A stretch of 64,000 nt of DNA, taken from NCBI GenBank assembly GCA_016785225.1, contig JAFBJZ010000672.1, positions 86,001 through 150,000 on the forward strand, in the 5' to 3' direction. Position numbers and translations under genes: made by a program. This document shows, piece by piece, positions 39,371 through 53,590 of the stretch; positions within the stretch are counted from its first letter, which is position 1; each line of letters opens with the position of its first letter. The notes under the pieces are model-generated. The model was not told the origin of the DNA. It was given only the letters and a program-made list of their open reading frames with translations, and did not search any database. This DNA is from Psettodes erumei (lineage: Eukaryota; Chordata; Actinopteri; Pleuronectiformes; Psettodidae).

Positions 39371-42300
39371 AAAGTGCGGTACAAGTTTCAAAGAGCGTCA
39401 TCAAGATCTGTGACACGGGAGGAAATAAAGCTTTATCGTTACAAAAGCACAAATTCAAAGCTACGGAACAAAATCTCAGATTCATCACGGCGCCACAGTT
39501 ACAGCCTCGTCGCAATCCCACAACTTTATCGACACACATACACACCCTCATGTGTTTGTTTGTGACGTAGTTGTGACGGAGGTTCTGTTTGTGGTTTGCA
39601 GGATTATGCGAAAATTAACGGCTGGATTTTCATCTCCTTTTTTTTTTTTTTTTTTTTTTTAAACCATTTGAATCAGTATCTGGATTAAACTTCACATTGT
39701 GAGTCATAGCTCCGCTTCCACTCACACTGAAGACATCACGTTTCACCGTGTCCTCCGTCTTCGCGTCGAGCGAGTCCCTCGCGCCGCCGTTTAATCCCCG
39801 CCGGCGAAGCTCTGACGGCTACCTGCCGACCCGACGCGCACGCCGCCTGTCGCCCGCGCGTCACTTAAGCGGCGCAGGTGAGTAAACTCGACACCCGAGC
39901 TCTGAGGGAAAAGGTCAGAGGTCAGAGACTCAAGACGCCGCCAGGACTTTCTAATCCCACCTGGTTTCTGATTTTAACGTTTTCCACAGCAGCAGACGCG
40001 ATCGGGGGGGGGGGGGATTTCTCGTCGCCAAGCGGGTCAGCGTGGGCAGCGGCGGGTTGTCGGGGGCTTAACCGACAACTCTACGCCGGATCCGGCGCCG
40101 AGCCGGCCGAGCTGGTCCACGATGAAAGAGGGGGGAGAAAAAGAAGGTCCAGAGTGACAGGCGAAGAAAGAGGAATCCTCTTAGTGGTAATATCCTGTTG
40201 TGCACCTCCATCTGTTGCTGTGATGATCTGGCTCGGGTTAGGCCTCGGTGTCAAGTAATTTATTTACAACATTCAAAATCAACGCTGAAGCCCCTGTAAT
40301 TTGTTGTAGATGGAATTTATTACGTTTATTATTAAGTTTCACTTCCAGATCATTTTAATTTTTATTTGTTCTGCTCCGCTCTGCCGCCAACATGAGTTGT
40401 GTTTGAATAAAAAAGACTGCAAACTGGATATTTTCTCAGCAAGTTGTGTGTTCAGACCGGGAGCGATGCATTTCTGCCATTAACCCCCAAAAAACGCTTC
40501 CAACGATAAATAAAAAATGATATTTATCTTGACTGATCTCAAGGTTGACATTTCAGCTCCATTATTCATCATATATATATATTTATTTATATGGTAGCAG
40601 CATGGAAAAAAAGTGAGGAGAAACTGAATAAGAAGAAAGAAATGAGATGATTGTTCTCCTGCTGTAAACCTAAGAGGAAAACACAACATGTCAGAACATG
40701 TTCTGATGACGACCCGGGAGGATTAACACGGCTGCCGCACATTAACGGGCTTCGTCCACTTCGTCCTCACAACGTTTCCCCATCCATGACACGATTCCCA
40801 TTTCCTCCTGGAGGGAGAGCAGCGAATCGGAAGCTCCGAGCTCACCCCAGATCCGAACGGCACCGGAACCGACGCCGAAGTTCCTCCTCACGGTGACGAC
40901 ACAAGTGCGCGTTTCCCAAAAACGGGAGCGTTTCGTCTTGTCGTCTCTCAGTGGGAGAACGAGTCTAACACATGTAGGCTACCGCTCAGTATGCGTTATG
41001 GGAAAATGGATCTGCGGTTCTGGGAGGCGAACCGCAGCGACAACAGCGCGCCGCATCAACACGCCGCCGCTGATTTATGTGAGCGGGTTCGTATCAATTA
41101 GCAGAGAGCTTAGAGCGGGGACGTTAGCATCCAAAACCCACAGGCGTGATTGATGAGCGCTCGTTTTATCGAGGCATTCATTTCGTCATGACTGTCAGCT
41201 CCATCTCTTTTTACTGGGCCTGTGTTTTACAGCTTATGGTGCTTAGATTTATTGTGATGATAAAAAGAGTTGTCTGCCCGCTGACGGCCGCGCGCCACTC
41301 CACTACGTCTCTGTTTTTTTTTTTTTTTTTTTTAAAGGCTTCACCGAAAGGCCGTCCTCACCTTTGTGTGGCGCAAAGCTCAGGTTAGTTTGTGAGGAAT
41401 TGTGCGACTTAACCGCGAGAATGAAAAGGACTCGGATCACAGCAGCACAACGGGGAAAGTTCTGTAAAGTTCACTTAACAAGAAAGTCAATGAAATCCTG
41501 CCAAGGCTTTTGGTCTATTTAATTAAAGCCGGGGCAACTTAGTGGGATTGAATTAAATTTTTGGCAGGAGTAAACCAATACGCTGGGAAGGTGGGTGGTG
41601 GTGGTGGTGGTGGGCGGTTGAAGAGCAGGGGGGTGGGTGGAGGCAGCTATTCATGAAAAGATAAGCAGTGAGCCCATCTTTTTTTTTTTTTAACTGAAGA
41701 AATATTTTCTTTTCAAAACAACTGTGTGGCAGCGCTTTTTAATTTGGATAAAATATAAAAGGTACAAGGTTCCGCCTTCATCCGTAAATAAATCAAACTT
41801 GCTAAACACCTGGATTATCCCAGTTCGGTGCCGCTCGTCCGAGTTCAATCGAGCGGACTCTCCTCCGCCCGCCTGTGCAAACGTGGCCTCGGCCCCAGGT
41901 TAATCCACGCGCTAAAGGTCTCTCCAGATTAGAAGAGTCCATGGCTCTTTCTCAGGACAGGGTCGGAGGTCACGCAGCAGCTTTTTAAGGAGAGCAGGTC
42001 GCTCGGTTCCCTCGCTCTTTATCCAGCTGCCGATGCCGACTGGGCTCGATGCGTCGCCGTAAGCCCTTTGAGGCTGGAGGTGAAATCGATTCCTGCCGTT
42101 GTGAGCGGGCTTAAGTTCAGATAAATATTCCAGGGGATAAGTGATAATAGTTTTTGAACTCATTCTCACCCTCATCCTCTTGGCTTCATCGTTCAGGACA
42201 AATAAAAGCATCTTTCAGGATCACGGGGCTGTTTTGTTTTAATTTAAAGCTGGAATCCATTTAATTTTTATCAGTAGGTAATAATGCAATAATAATGATA

Positions 42301-45300
42301 ATATTACTGTCTCATATGACACCACAGTGAAATCATTAACATGGATTTAAATCTAAATATAAAATTAAGTACATTTATAATTTACACACAACTCCTTATA
42401 GCTTAACACAAATTAAGAATAAAAAAAAAAACACTATTTTAATTCTAAAGGTATTTCAGAATTTGACAATAATTATTTATGCTTATTATTTAAACACACT
42501 TCTAATTTTTTTTCCCCATTTTTTAAAAATTTATTTTATCATCTGATTTTAAAATTTTCCCACGTTTTTCCTGGCGTGCATTAAAATGTAATGAGTGTGA
42601 ACCTGGAGCTAAACTCAAAGTGTTTCTGTGTTTGGAGAGAACCTGTTCATCTGTGAAACTGTAGGTGGCAGCGTTGATGCAACGACACACCGCGCTGATG
42701 TTTAACGTTTAAATATTTATTCATTTTGTCTGTTTGGTTTCACTAGCGGTTCTGTGTCTCATTGATTTAACTAATAACTATTAATTTTCCCACCATATTA
42801 TACAATTCAATCATTTTTAAAGAACTTCTGCAATGAGATTGTTTTTCTTTGAAATGCAATAAAGAAATAATTATAATAAATTCCTGTGTTATGTGTGTCA
42901 TGGTGCAAACGGCTTCATATCCTTCACTATTAACATTCTCATTCATGCACATAATTGCAGTAATATTATAATATTGGTATTCAACATCAATGTAGAGTTA
43001 ATATTCAGATATTTTCATGTTCTGTATATTCTTTTTATACAGTAATAAAAACAATATTTTTGAAAAATCGGATTAGTAAAAAAAATGCCAAAAAAATAAA
43101 ATAAAATAAACATTACTAAAATAATAGGCATCGTCTTTCAGCGTGAAATATTATAAAATCATATGTGGAATTTTTTAATTGATGATAACAATTATTTTCT
43201 ATATCTAAAAAGGTATTAAACTGCAGTAGCAAAAATCCAAATTAGTTTGTGTGCCTGAACAAATCAAAAATAACAAGCGTGTATTTATTGGTGAATTTGA
43301 AATAATTTAATACCGTGAATAAAAAAGAAAAAAAAATTCATGGGAAAGTGTATTTTAGATTTATATAAGGAGAAATTACATATAGTGACAGTGTTGGAAT
43401 GAACGTTGCTTAGTTTCCTGTTAATACGTAAAATTATTTCTCGACTTCGCAGTTATACTCGCGTGTTCCTGTAAAATATAATTCTGTTTAATTGGAACGG
43501 TTTGATCGATGCCACCATGTTGAACATTCAGACAGAGGTTTGTAAGGTTGCTGCGCTGCATGCGGCTAGTCAATATAAAGTCATTATACCGCCGAGCTGC
43601 ACGCTGCAATTTTTCCAGCAGGTCTGAGCTGAAATCAATGTGTCCTCGCTGCACCTTGTGTGCATTACCAGGAAAAAAAAAAAAAAAAAATTAACAAGTA
43701 ATTTGATGTATGCATTACGAGCTGTGTTTTGTGCTTACTGTACGCTGCGGCGACTGTAAAACGGCGCCGTTGTGATTCTGCTGCGTTCCACACGCCGTAT
43801 GTTTCGCTTTTGCCCGAGTGGGGCGGAAGAACACGAGGAGATTTACGCCGCGTTCGGACACCTCTGCTTTGCATTACATGTATTTTATTACCGCGCAGCC
43901 CGTGTAGCGTAGCGTGACAGACGGATCTCGGTGGGCAACATTAGAGGAGTATTAATATCACTTCTTCGGCGTCTTTCGCGCAGGTCAGCGCGGAGCTCGC
44001 ATGGAACTCATTACGGTCGAAGCCTCGCCGCTCTGTTCCATCTGCGTTGTAGTCACCTGAACACGATCTGGAGTCAGCCAGTCAAGTGACCTGGAATCAA
44101 TAGAGTCCAACTCGGCGGGGGCGAATAAATCAGCCCGGCTCAGTTAACCCGTGAGAGTCCCCCTGGAACCACGAGCTCCACGACAAATAATTTATTCTAA
44201 ATTCTTGTTTCTCAGCCAGCCTCAGCGACTCCACTCCCCATGCATGTTTACTTGTTCCTTGTGTTTTGTAAACCCTCATGAGAACATCTGCAAGCCATCT
44301 TTTTTTTTTTTTTTCTTCTTCCCTTCTTCTCCGTCCTTCGATGTTGGTAACTTTCTTTGGAGAAGAAGCAATTTTGCATTTTTGTGTATATTGGGAATGT
44401 TTTATCATGCTTTTCTCTCCGGGAGGCTTCCGAGAACGTCATCCCTTTGTATCTGAAACAAAGGGGCAATGTTTTGGCATATCTGTAATTTCTGTGACTG
44501 TTTCAGTATGGCATGTGTGTCTGCGCCTGCCTTTGTGTCATATAAAAACCAGCCTGCGTTTTACTCTTTACCCAACATGCATGAAGATACTGGAACTTTA
44601 CTACCAGCTTCTGGCGCAGGGAGTACTGGACTAGTCGAGAGGAAATCTCAAAAAAATATGGCGATGGCCCCGGCAGAAGCACAATAAATAGACGTCATTT
44701 TATGCCAAATAACACTGTCAGCGTGGAGCCGCTGAGGAAGAGAGTAATCCCATTAAAACAGCGGAAAACTCACGAATGTGTTGGGTTTATTAATATCCAT
44801 ATTTATCCCACGTATAGCATTTTTATTGATTGTTGGAAAAAGACTGCCAATAATGTTACTGCCAGCTTCCATCACGCCAACTTAAATCAGCTTAGTGCAA
44901 ACACAGCTCAATTCTAATAATTTTAGAAGATGAATGGTGACATGTTCTGAAGGTCTGAAGCGCTGCGAGCCAACATTACGTCAGCTGATTATAGTTTTAT
45001 GATGATTCATGCATGGGAAGGAAAGTTTTGCATTCTGAGAGGAAGTCACATTTCACTTTGGCCTGGCTTCTCTGGCTCTGTTATTGGAAAATAACTGCTG
45101 TTCAGGTCTACCTAATTGACAGCTGTTCGGTCACATGACGTCGGCCATGTGACGCGCGTCGAGCAGCAAGTCGAGTAAATGAAATACGTGGATGGATTCC
45201 TGAAGAGCCTCCCGCCTTACAGTTCAAATTATTACTGAACCCATCGTGTCTTGCATATGCGCTTCGTCAGCGTTGTTTGCTGCACAAAGAAGGATCAATG

Positions 45301-46030
45301 CAGCCAATACTTAATCGATTATGCCTTCAATGTTAGATATCAGTTCATTGTTGTGTTAGGAAATGACACCCCCATGTAGAAACCTGTGCTCCTGAAGCTG
45401 ACGTCACAACTCTTTGGAAACACCAGCGTGCAACAGCCCGGTCAGACGACAGTATTAAATCATGCTGAGCTGTAACTGCTCCTCAGACGTTTCATACTGT
45501 TTGTGTTAGTCTGCCTTATTTAACAGCAGGAGCAGACACCCGGTCACCAGTTCCTGTAGTTTGTCACGGCCGCCTGCAGGCTTCAGAAAGCTTCAGTTTC
45601 ATGCTCCTCTCTTCATGAGATCAGGGCACGGTCCAAGTTCTAACACTGACTCAAAAAAAATCAAAGTAACTAATGTATAAATTGTAAATGCAAAATTACA
45701 ATTTACAAATGTAAATTATTTTTGCATGCAACTAATATGTAAGTTAAATGTCAGATAACTATTTGGGAATAAATACAACAGTGAATCAATCAATCAAGAA
45801 TTTAAAACATCATATAGGAATATCATCTTACTATAAAACTTACAATAGTGGCACTGTGTAGAAGTATATAGTTCAAATAAAAGTAATTATACATACAACC
45901 ATTGTCCTTTTTTTGCAGTTATGTCCCAACAACACACGGACTGAGGGACACGTTGGTTGACAAGAGGAAAGTGGTAACCAACCAAACAAAATGGAGAGGA
46001 GAAACAACAACAAAAAAAAGTTAAACTTAC
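38205..46030. other. Gene-poor interval upstream of the ephb2-like exon
   Basis: No coding exon recognised. Holds (AT)n at about 39335-39364, poly(T) at 39639-39660 and 41313-41333, a (GGT)n at 41594-41615, and a strongly AT-rich block at 42230-43440. The block 44150-45250 is complex, non-repetitive sequence. No large CA arrays lie here, unlike the flanks. Confidence 0.45.
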
Positions 46031-46183
46031 TTTGCTTGTCCTCCCGGGCTCGTCACCTGTTACGGTGCCTTCGCGGCAGCTCCGCGGTGAACCCCGCAGA
46101 CACGCCGGAGCGTCGTTTGTCAGAAGAGTAGCCACAATATTTCCATTTGGAGCGACGTGGCGGTGAGAAATGAGCAGCTCCAT
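46031..46183 (-). other. Candidate first exon divergent from ephb2, 51 codons, gene unknown
   Basis: On the minus strand ATG at 46183-46181 in a good context (AAAGATGG) opens MELLISHRHVAPNGNIVATL and stays open to a perfect donor GTAAGT at 46030-46025, exactly 51 codons (phase 0). It starts about 460 bp from the ephb2-like start codon on the other strand, an arrangement typical of a shared bidirectional promoter. I recognise no protein family. It could be the first exon of an unannotated gene or a promoter-divergent noncoding RNA with a chance ORF. Confidence 0.35.
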
Positions 46184-46639
46184 CTTTGATGGATGCCCTA
46201 CATGGTCTCAAAACACTTAATTGTCGCTAGGTAAGGCAGCGCAGACTGTGCCCCTGTCTGTGATTGACAGCGGGGTAAATTGAAGTGGCTTCGAAGGGGG
46301 CGACGGGTCCTCCTCAAACCCGGCTGCGTCGATAATTTAAGAAAATTGAACCTTACATCGTTAATCACAAACAAAACTGTTGTACTTTCTCTTCCAGAGA
46401 CGGCCGTGCCGGTTAGCGCGACGTCAAAAAGCTCGGCGGCGCTTCCGCGGCGTCCGGTGCTCCCCTCCGTCTGTGGTTTTTTTGGTTTCGCCCAAACTTG
46501 GTTCAGATTTGAGTTCGTCTTCTCCCCTATCTGGGTTCGCTCTGCTGGAGGTGAAGGACCGCCTGTCCCCGCTCTGCCTTCGCTGTCAATGGCTTTCGGG
46601 ACGTATTTTATTTGAATGTCTGGGCCCCGCAAGTGACCA

Positions 46640-46694
46640 ATGATGGATATTCTATGGATATTATGGACCATACCGGCCGTAATAGCAGTTGAAG
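46640..46694 (+). CDS. ephb2: Ephrin receptor B2-like, first coding exon (signal peptide) only
   Basis: Receptor tyrosine kinase for ephrin-B ligands. ATG at 46640 (a second ATG follows at once) opens MMDILWILWTIPAVIAVE, a hydrophobic signal peptide, then one base (G) and a donor GTAAGC. EphB first exons end the same way: the signal peptide runs to AVE/ALE and the split codon gives the Glu of the mature EETLMD start. AVE rather than AME or ALE favours EphB2. A LACTBL1-like gene nearby supports it, since LACTBL1 neighbours EPHB2 in mammals. No ligand-binding-domain exon appears in the remaining 17 kb, consistent with the very long first intron of EPH genes. The assignment rests on a short exon and context, so it is probable rather than certain. 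Confidence 0.6.
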
Positions 46695-47350
46695 GTAAGC
46701 TAACGTTTCCATCCCTGCGGTTGAAGCCGCATCCTTTTTTTTTTTTTACCGGCTTTGAGTTTGAGACAAAGCGCGTGAGGGGACGTTCGCGCGATCTAAT
46801 TTTTAAAAAAGCTAACGGTTAAAAAAACACACACACAAACAAACCAGTTAGTGTCTCTAAGCGTATTATAACATGGCGTGTTTTTTTTTGGTCGTTGCTG
46901 AAACGTGGCTCGGAGTCAGCCCAAAATACGGCGGGCACGGCGTGACGGTGGGACGCGGAGACACGCTCCCGCATCACCGCAGGTAACCGTGCGGCGTTAA
47001 TGTCTTTTAAATTGCGGATTAAATTAACGGGGGTTCTGTGTGTGTGTGTGTGTGTGTGCGTGCGCGCGGCTAGCTAACGGCGAGTTAGCAAACGTTAACA
47101 AAAAAAAAAAAATCTCAGTCGCGTCCTGGCGCGGAGAGGTGTGTCACAGTTGTCAAACAGTTGTCGATTTAAAAAAAAAAAAAAAAGACGTTTCTCTTTT
47201 TTATTTTTCTTTTCTTTTCTTTTTCTTAAACGTTAACGGCGGAACATGCCGCGGTCGGAGGCTGCGTCTGGTTGGTGCGGGGATGGGGAGGCAGGCAGCG
47301 TGGCTCCACGCACAATGAAACAGGTTGAACGGTGAAAATAATCCCCCGGA

Positions 47351-47396
<46 letters not shown>

Positions 47397-48080
47397 ACAC
47401 GGGCACGTCCCGGAAAGTGGCCTCGTTGTCGTACTTGTTGCCACAGTTTTCAGCTCCACAACATCCCCTGTGACTCACGGGGACCGGTCTGCGTTATGGT
47501 GACGTTTGCCCCCTTTTTATCTCCTGATATTGATCAGGAGGTGATGGATGCATATTGGCATTGTCCCCTGTAACGTGTGTCAGAGCCTTTGCTCCAACAT
47601 CCAGGTGATTTTTTTTTTTTTTTTTTTTTTTGTGTGTAGCTGGGCTCTGATTGTCTTCTTATTCCCAGTGGCAGGACAGGGGACGTGGGGCACACGGAGG
47701 AATGGAAAGTGTCAGCCCAGTCTCGCATTTATTCGTGCTATTTTGGGGATGCTGTCAGAAAACAAACGTGTCCTCTTCCTCCTGGCCGGCTTAACGAAAC
47801 CTCATAATTACAGACGGAGCTGAGAAACTACGGAAAATCTCCACCAAACGCGACCGCAGGATGAAACAACAACAAAAAAGAAAACACAGGAATAAATACT
47901 TAGCCGCTTGTTTAAAGTAAAATCACATGTAGCCTACATGTAAAATAACTTCCCAAATTTGTGTAGAAATGTTGAGAGGGCCTGTCAGGTCCCATGTAGG
48001 ACTGGCACGGGCTCTGACGGGTGTCGTATGTATTCATGCAGCTCCTGCTTATGATTTCAGTGGAGTTACGTATCCGGCCT

Positions 48081-48110
48081 ACATTACATTACATTACATT
48101 ACATTACATT
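48081..48110. repeat. (ACATT)6 pentanucleotide repeat
   Basis: Six perfect ACATT units. Confidence 0.97.
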
Positions 48111-51100
48111 ACTCGTGGCGGCTTTGTGCAATAGCTTTAAAATCTGTGTCATGGCTTCATTTCAGGTATGATCACTGCTCCCGGACAGCCTTGTTATTGT
48201 TTTGTGCGCCCGGCCGGTTTTGGCAGTAAAATCACACAACCACACAAATGCATGTCACGCGAAGTCAGAAATTGTATATATTTTTTTTTTATTTGTATAT
48301 ATTTGAATATATTTTCCGATTCGTTTGCAATTCAGGCGGTTTGCAAGCGTAATGAAATCCGATGTACACTGCAGATGCATGAATTATACTGCTGAGTCTT
48401 GCATCTTAGTGTTATGAATATTTATTATTGATAGACGCTGAATAAATACTTCAATTTTTCTAATTTTATTCTGTACTACTGCGGATCCTCAGCCCACGTA
48501 AATGTAGATAATGTTCAGTATTATTTTCTTTTTAATTACTGAACCCACGTTTACAGTTGAAGTGGTTTTATTTATTTATTTTTTTTTATGCCCTTGCCGT
48601 TGTGTCCGAGAGCGAAGAAACCGCAGGATGTGAATAAAAACCCCGCCAGCGATATCAACAGATTCACTCTACGCTGTATTCCACTTCCCCTTGTTTCGTC
48701 CGTCTGTCTAAAATGCAAACGTGGCTGTGGTTACAGTCGGTCCACACGTGAAATCCACTGTGGAGCGTATCCGTAAGCCGAGAACGCCGCTCGCCAGAGC
48801 TCCTCCAGGCGTTACTTCGCTGTATTGAAATACACCAACTGCTCCACGGAGAAAGGTGGTGCTCGCGATGGCTGCGGCTTCGCTTTCTGATTCGCAAACC
48901 GGCTAGTCCCGTCGCCGACGCAATCCACCACCCCCACCCCCCATCCCCACCACCTCCATTTTACCCTGCGAATCACCCTAGCCGACTGTCCAATGAAGTT
49001 GCGAGGATGGCTTGCGTATGAGAAATAAAGGGTTGAAAAAGAGGTCACTGCAGCTCTAATCCGAAAAAAGAAAAACACTTCCCAGCATGCAACAGAACAG
49101 AACCCCCCCCCCAGTGGATCGTTTTGACACATTTAGTGCCGGGACGCTACGTTTTCTTCTGTTGTTATTTTTGCTTAATCGAGAGTGACACCGTCGCACA
49201 CATCAGCCTCTCGCTAACGGACGCCGGCGACTAAACGCGCTACGTAATATTAATAAAACATTAATATTAAAAATCTCATTATTGGGCGATGGCGGCGGAG
49301 CTGTGTGCGCTGTGGGAAATTTATCCTGCGTAGATGGAGTGGAGTATTCATGAAGTCATAGCTGCCACATTCCTGCTCTCTGCAGGGCAAACGTATGAAA
49401 GGGCCACTTGTTATACAAATAATCAATGAATCAGGCAGCGACCGTGCTGGAGCGGATTAGGGGATTAAAACGGGGGCCGAACTTGGAAAATCGCGGCTGT
49501 GACCGAGTGGCCATTTCACCAACGGCGTGTCAACACTGCAGACCCTGTAAAGAGCTGATGCTCCTGTTTGATTTCCGCCCGTGACCTTTTCCACCCCCCC
49601 ACCGTCTTAGTCTTATCCACTTTTTAGGCTACTCCACTTTGTCCAGTCAGGTTCGCCAAACGTAACCGGCGCTAGTTCATTAGTGGCGTTTTTTTTTTTT
49701 TTCAGGGGGATTTGAATGGACTCGGCGTTTAACGTGAGCCGATGTCGCGTCTTCTCGGTTCGGTTAACGGGAACCGACGAGGCCGAACTGACGGAAGGCG
49801 CGCCGGGCGGGCGAACGAGCCGAGCTCCGTCGAGCGCGCCTATGAAAAGGCGCTGTGGGTTTATCCCTTCGTTAGGTCGCCCGCTGATCGTCGTCAGCCG
49901 CGCCGACAACAGCGCTCGTATAATTTCGCCGAGCGGGAATGCTGCGATTCCTCCCCCACCCACCCGGCCGTAAAACCGGAGCGGCCCGTATTGTTCCGAG
50001 GAGATGAAATTTACTAGACGGATCGTTTGGCTTTTCTGAGTCGTGCCCCCACCCACCCCCACCCTTCTGTTGTGGTATTACAGCTTGTGCTGTGCAAACA
50101 CAGCGAACGTTTTCTGGGAGGGTTGGTGTTGCTATGATGCAACAACAACCTCCTCCAGACTTGTATGGCGAGTTGTCGTCGGGGTCAGCGGGATGACGGA
50201 TCGCTTTGATACCACGTCCCCCCACCCCACCCCCCACCCCCCTTTTTGTCTCTGAAGGCAGCGGAATGGGACAGAAACCGCCGCGGAGGACGGCGAAGTG
50301 GGTTCGAATGAGATCACAGCGTGGAGCCTTTTAAAAAATGTCTCGCAGATTTGATTGCATTTCAACATGCGCCGCATTCCTTCAGCGCTCGGGTGAGCGC
50401 CGGAGCCCGCTCGTTTTGAGAGTTGGCAAACGCACAACGAGCCGATGCCTTTGAGCCCCCCCCCCGTCTTTTTGTTTTGATTTAATTTGCTAAATCGCAT
50501 TCATTTGTGTTTTGCCAACCCTTTTCCCTGCAATTTTTCTCCGCACGGCATTAACAGTGGAAGGCACCTTTATGATTGTTAATGCTCAGAAACTCCTGCC
50601 AAGTTTGGTAAAGACGCTTTCATATGGAAATTAAGTCGCTGTTTTCGACCGGAATTGTTCTGTAAAGGCCGCGCAGTGTAACATGGAAGCGTTACGTTTT
50701 TTTTTTTTGTTTGTTTTTTGTGGGAAGAGTAACAAAAGACGGACGGAGGCGGGCTCAGAAAACGGGATTAGATAAAGGTAAAACGAGCGGCCGTATACAA
50801 TCCGGTGTTTTCTCAGTCCGCCCAATGAGCAGATGCAGGGAAGCGGCCGGCACGCCAACCGCCACACTGGGCTTTCACAAAGAATCTGTCTCCATTCAAG
50901 CCCTAATCCATGCTGCCGAGGGCCCGGGCATTGTCACTTTGCATGCAAAATTTCAATTAGTGCTGGTACCAGTTGTTTCACTGGAAGGGGGGGGGGGTGT
51001 CACATTTCAGGGACATCTATGGCTACCTTTGGGGTTGAGATTAAGGCAGAAGCACCGGCGCTGCTCTCTGCACCGTTACTGAGCCGCTTTGGCTACTGTA

Positions 51101-53550
51101 CGGTGTGTTTTACTGGCTGAAATCTGCTCTGGTGCGTCTGCAGAACGATTATTATGTCAAAGTTACGCAGGATGTTCCTTTTGGGACGGCTTTGGTTTTT
51201 TTTTGGTCCCAGCTGGTTCCGCTCCTGGCTGCAGTCGCTTGAACCGGTTTCGACGTCGGCGTCGATGGGCTGTTTGACGCCGTTTCCGTACTCTCAGCTG
51301 TTTGGCTCTGACGGCTGCGGTCGGCCGCGGCGTGCCAGGCCCCCCCGCCGTCTTCGCCCGCTCGGGTCCGCGCACGTTCGCCCTCCAGACGTGAAGTTTG
51401 TGGAACACGTCGGACAAAAGAAGGGGAAGTTTATGAAACGGCAGCGGAGCGGAAATCGCCGCGGCTCGGGGATGTCGGCGGGGAGGAAATCAATACGCGG
51501 CCCATTTTGGTTGTTTTTTTAGAGCGCCGGTCTTTATTCTCGACAGCAGCTCACTCCTCTAAAACAGGGCAAGGCACGTCGACAAGGAACGGAAATCTTT
51601 GGAGTAATTTTACAAGCGGCGCCCTAAGTGTGCAGGCGGTAACAACAGGCTGAAAAAACTCAGTTCTGGTTGTTTCTGCAGGTCCACAGGGCCCCGGGTC
51701 ACGTGTCGCGTTGGAGCAGCACTCCGTTTTATAAAGACAGCATAAAATGTGCTTGCCGTCCTTCTTCCAGGAAGCCATACTACTTCTTTTTTTTTTTTTT
51801 TTTAACATGGTGTTCCAGTAATCTTCATATACCGCAGGCTTTCTATCTGCTCAGAAAGAGAACAGGTGTTTAATTTTCTGCCTCTTTCAGCTGTAATCAG
51901 GCCCGCTCGGCGTGCAGGGGCCTGCAGGTCAGATAGCGCTGCCGCTTGATGCTATCAGAAAATGAAAATATTTTCAAGGCAACAGGTGTTTGGGCTCTTT
52001 TCGATATGCGACGTAACGCTGGCAGCGCACCGCGGCCCAACACAGCCGGCAGATACGACGAACGTTTTACTCCCGAGGTGGATTTTACCTTAAAAGGACG
52101 AAAGGGGAAAAACCGAACGTGGGCCCAGGTGTAATCCCTGATGTGCTCCATGTATCATCCAGTCGTAATTTGCTTAGTTTGGATTTAAAGAACTTTGAAT
52201 GTCTTAAATCAGCACTGCTTGTTTTGCTGTGAAGCTTTGTGCATTGATGCAGTGTTTGCTGCAACGTGTGTGTGTTTTTAATTTTTTTAAAAAAAATTAT
52301 TTTAGTTGTCGTGCCGCAAATTTCCGGGCTTTCGGAAACGCGTGGATTCCTCCAGTTAATGGAGCAGGAGCTTATCGATGCATCGTACGAGGCTCCGGCA
52401 AAAACGGTGAGAGCTGCCGATGTTGACGTCAGTTAAATTCTTAGAGAATTAGGAGGTTTGCGAGCCGCCGTTTCTACTTGCACGGGCACATGAATTATTA
52501 TGGGTTCACAGCAACCCGGAAATCTTGTCGCAAGTGCGCACACGCTTCAGCTGGCGGGGGGAAGCCTTCATCTGCGACCTCGCCGACTCCTCGCCGTGTA
52601 GAGATAAAAAGCAGAACCCACCCACTTTCCCTTAATATTAGGGTTGGCGTTACCAAATTAAAGCGTGCCTGGGTTAAGTAACAGTTGCACGTAACTCTGA
52701 GGATTTGACGTCTCCTTTGTAAAGTGTCTAATATACGGCTTTTAGTTTGGAGGTTAACCGCCGCCGCCGAGATGTGACACACAAATTGACTTTCAAATTC
52801 TTTGCAAGAAGCGCAAGAAGGTTTCTCCCAGCCCCCGGCTGGAGGAGGTTTGTGTCGCGCACGACGCCGTCCCAGCTCAGAAAAAAAAAAAAAACAAACC
52901 CGTGCCCCAGAATCCACCGCGGGGGAAGACGCAGCGCTGAGAAATGTATGATTTAGCGAGGATCAGGTGAATTATGGGTGTGTGATTTGTTTTTCTTGCA
53001 ACGCTTTAAGGATAGGTGCGCCCTTTCTGATGAGAGGGCTGTAATCGTTTCAGCGTGCGGGCCAGAGAGGCGAAGGAGCGCGGCCGGTTACCGTGCAGCG
53101 CCGCTCGCTTCTGAAGAAAAGGGCGAGATTGAACTTTTGAACTTTTTTTGTTTTGGCTCCTCGACATTATTACAGAAAATCTGTGTTGCGTCCGAATCAA
53201 ATTCCCAGACGGCTGCTCGGTTTAATTCTGCCGCTAAATACGTTACCGTCCGGTGCGTTTGCGTGTTTCTTTACCTCCGTGTAACCTCTCTGATGTTTCA
53301 CGCAGGAATCTAGATCAAGGCCGCTCTTATCCCGCCGCATTAATTAGCGCGTGTTAATTGGCCGCGTGCCGGGTAAAGTCGTATTTACGAGGGATGGCCC
53401 GGTTCGTCCCGAGCCGTCAGGAATAGCTGCCGTTAGGGGACGGGGGAAACGTCCGACCGCGAGATGAACCGGTTCCCGATTCACAATATGGCGCTTACGA
53501 CGTTCAGCCCGGCCACTGAGGGAGGACGGAGGGAGGGGGGAGAGAGAGAG

Positions 53551-53590
53551 AGGAGGAGGAGGAGGAGGAGGAGGAGGAGGAGGAGGCGGA
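53551..53590. repeat. (AGG)n tract
   Basis: Purine-rich triplet run preceded by an AG dinucleotide run at 53541-53550. Confidence 0.95.

Noticed and set aside
46198..46671. 157-codon minus-strand and 111-codon plus-strand ORFs around the ephb2-like start
   Set aside because: No family motif; they overlap the presumed 5' leader and promoter, and the plus one stops before the signal-peptide ATG in another frame.
47548..47823. Possible second ephb2 exon near 47.6 kb
   Set aside because: The frame lacks the expected EETLMD start and ligand-binding-domain residues; it is formed by a poly(T) run.
49613..50062. 149-codon minus-strand ORF
   Set aside because: No recognisable motif, no splice support, and comparable open frames exist on the opposite strand of the same GC-rich segment.
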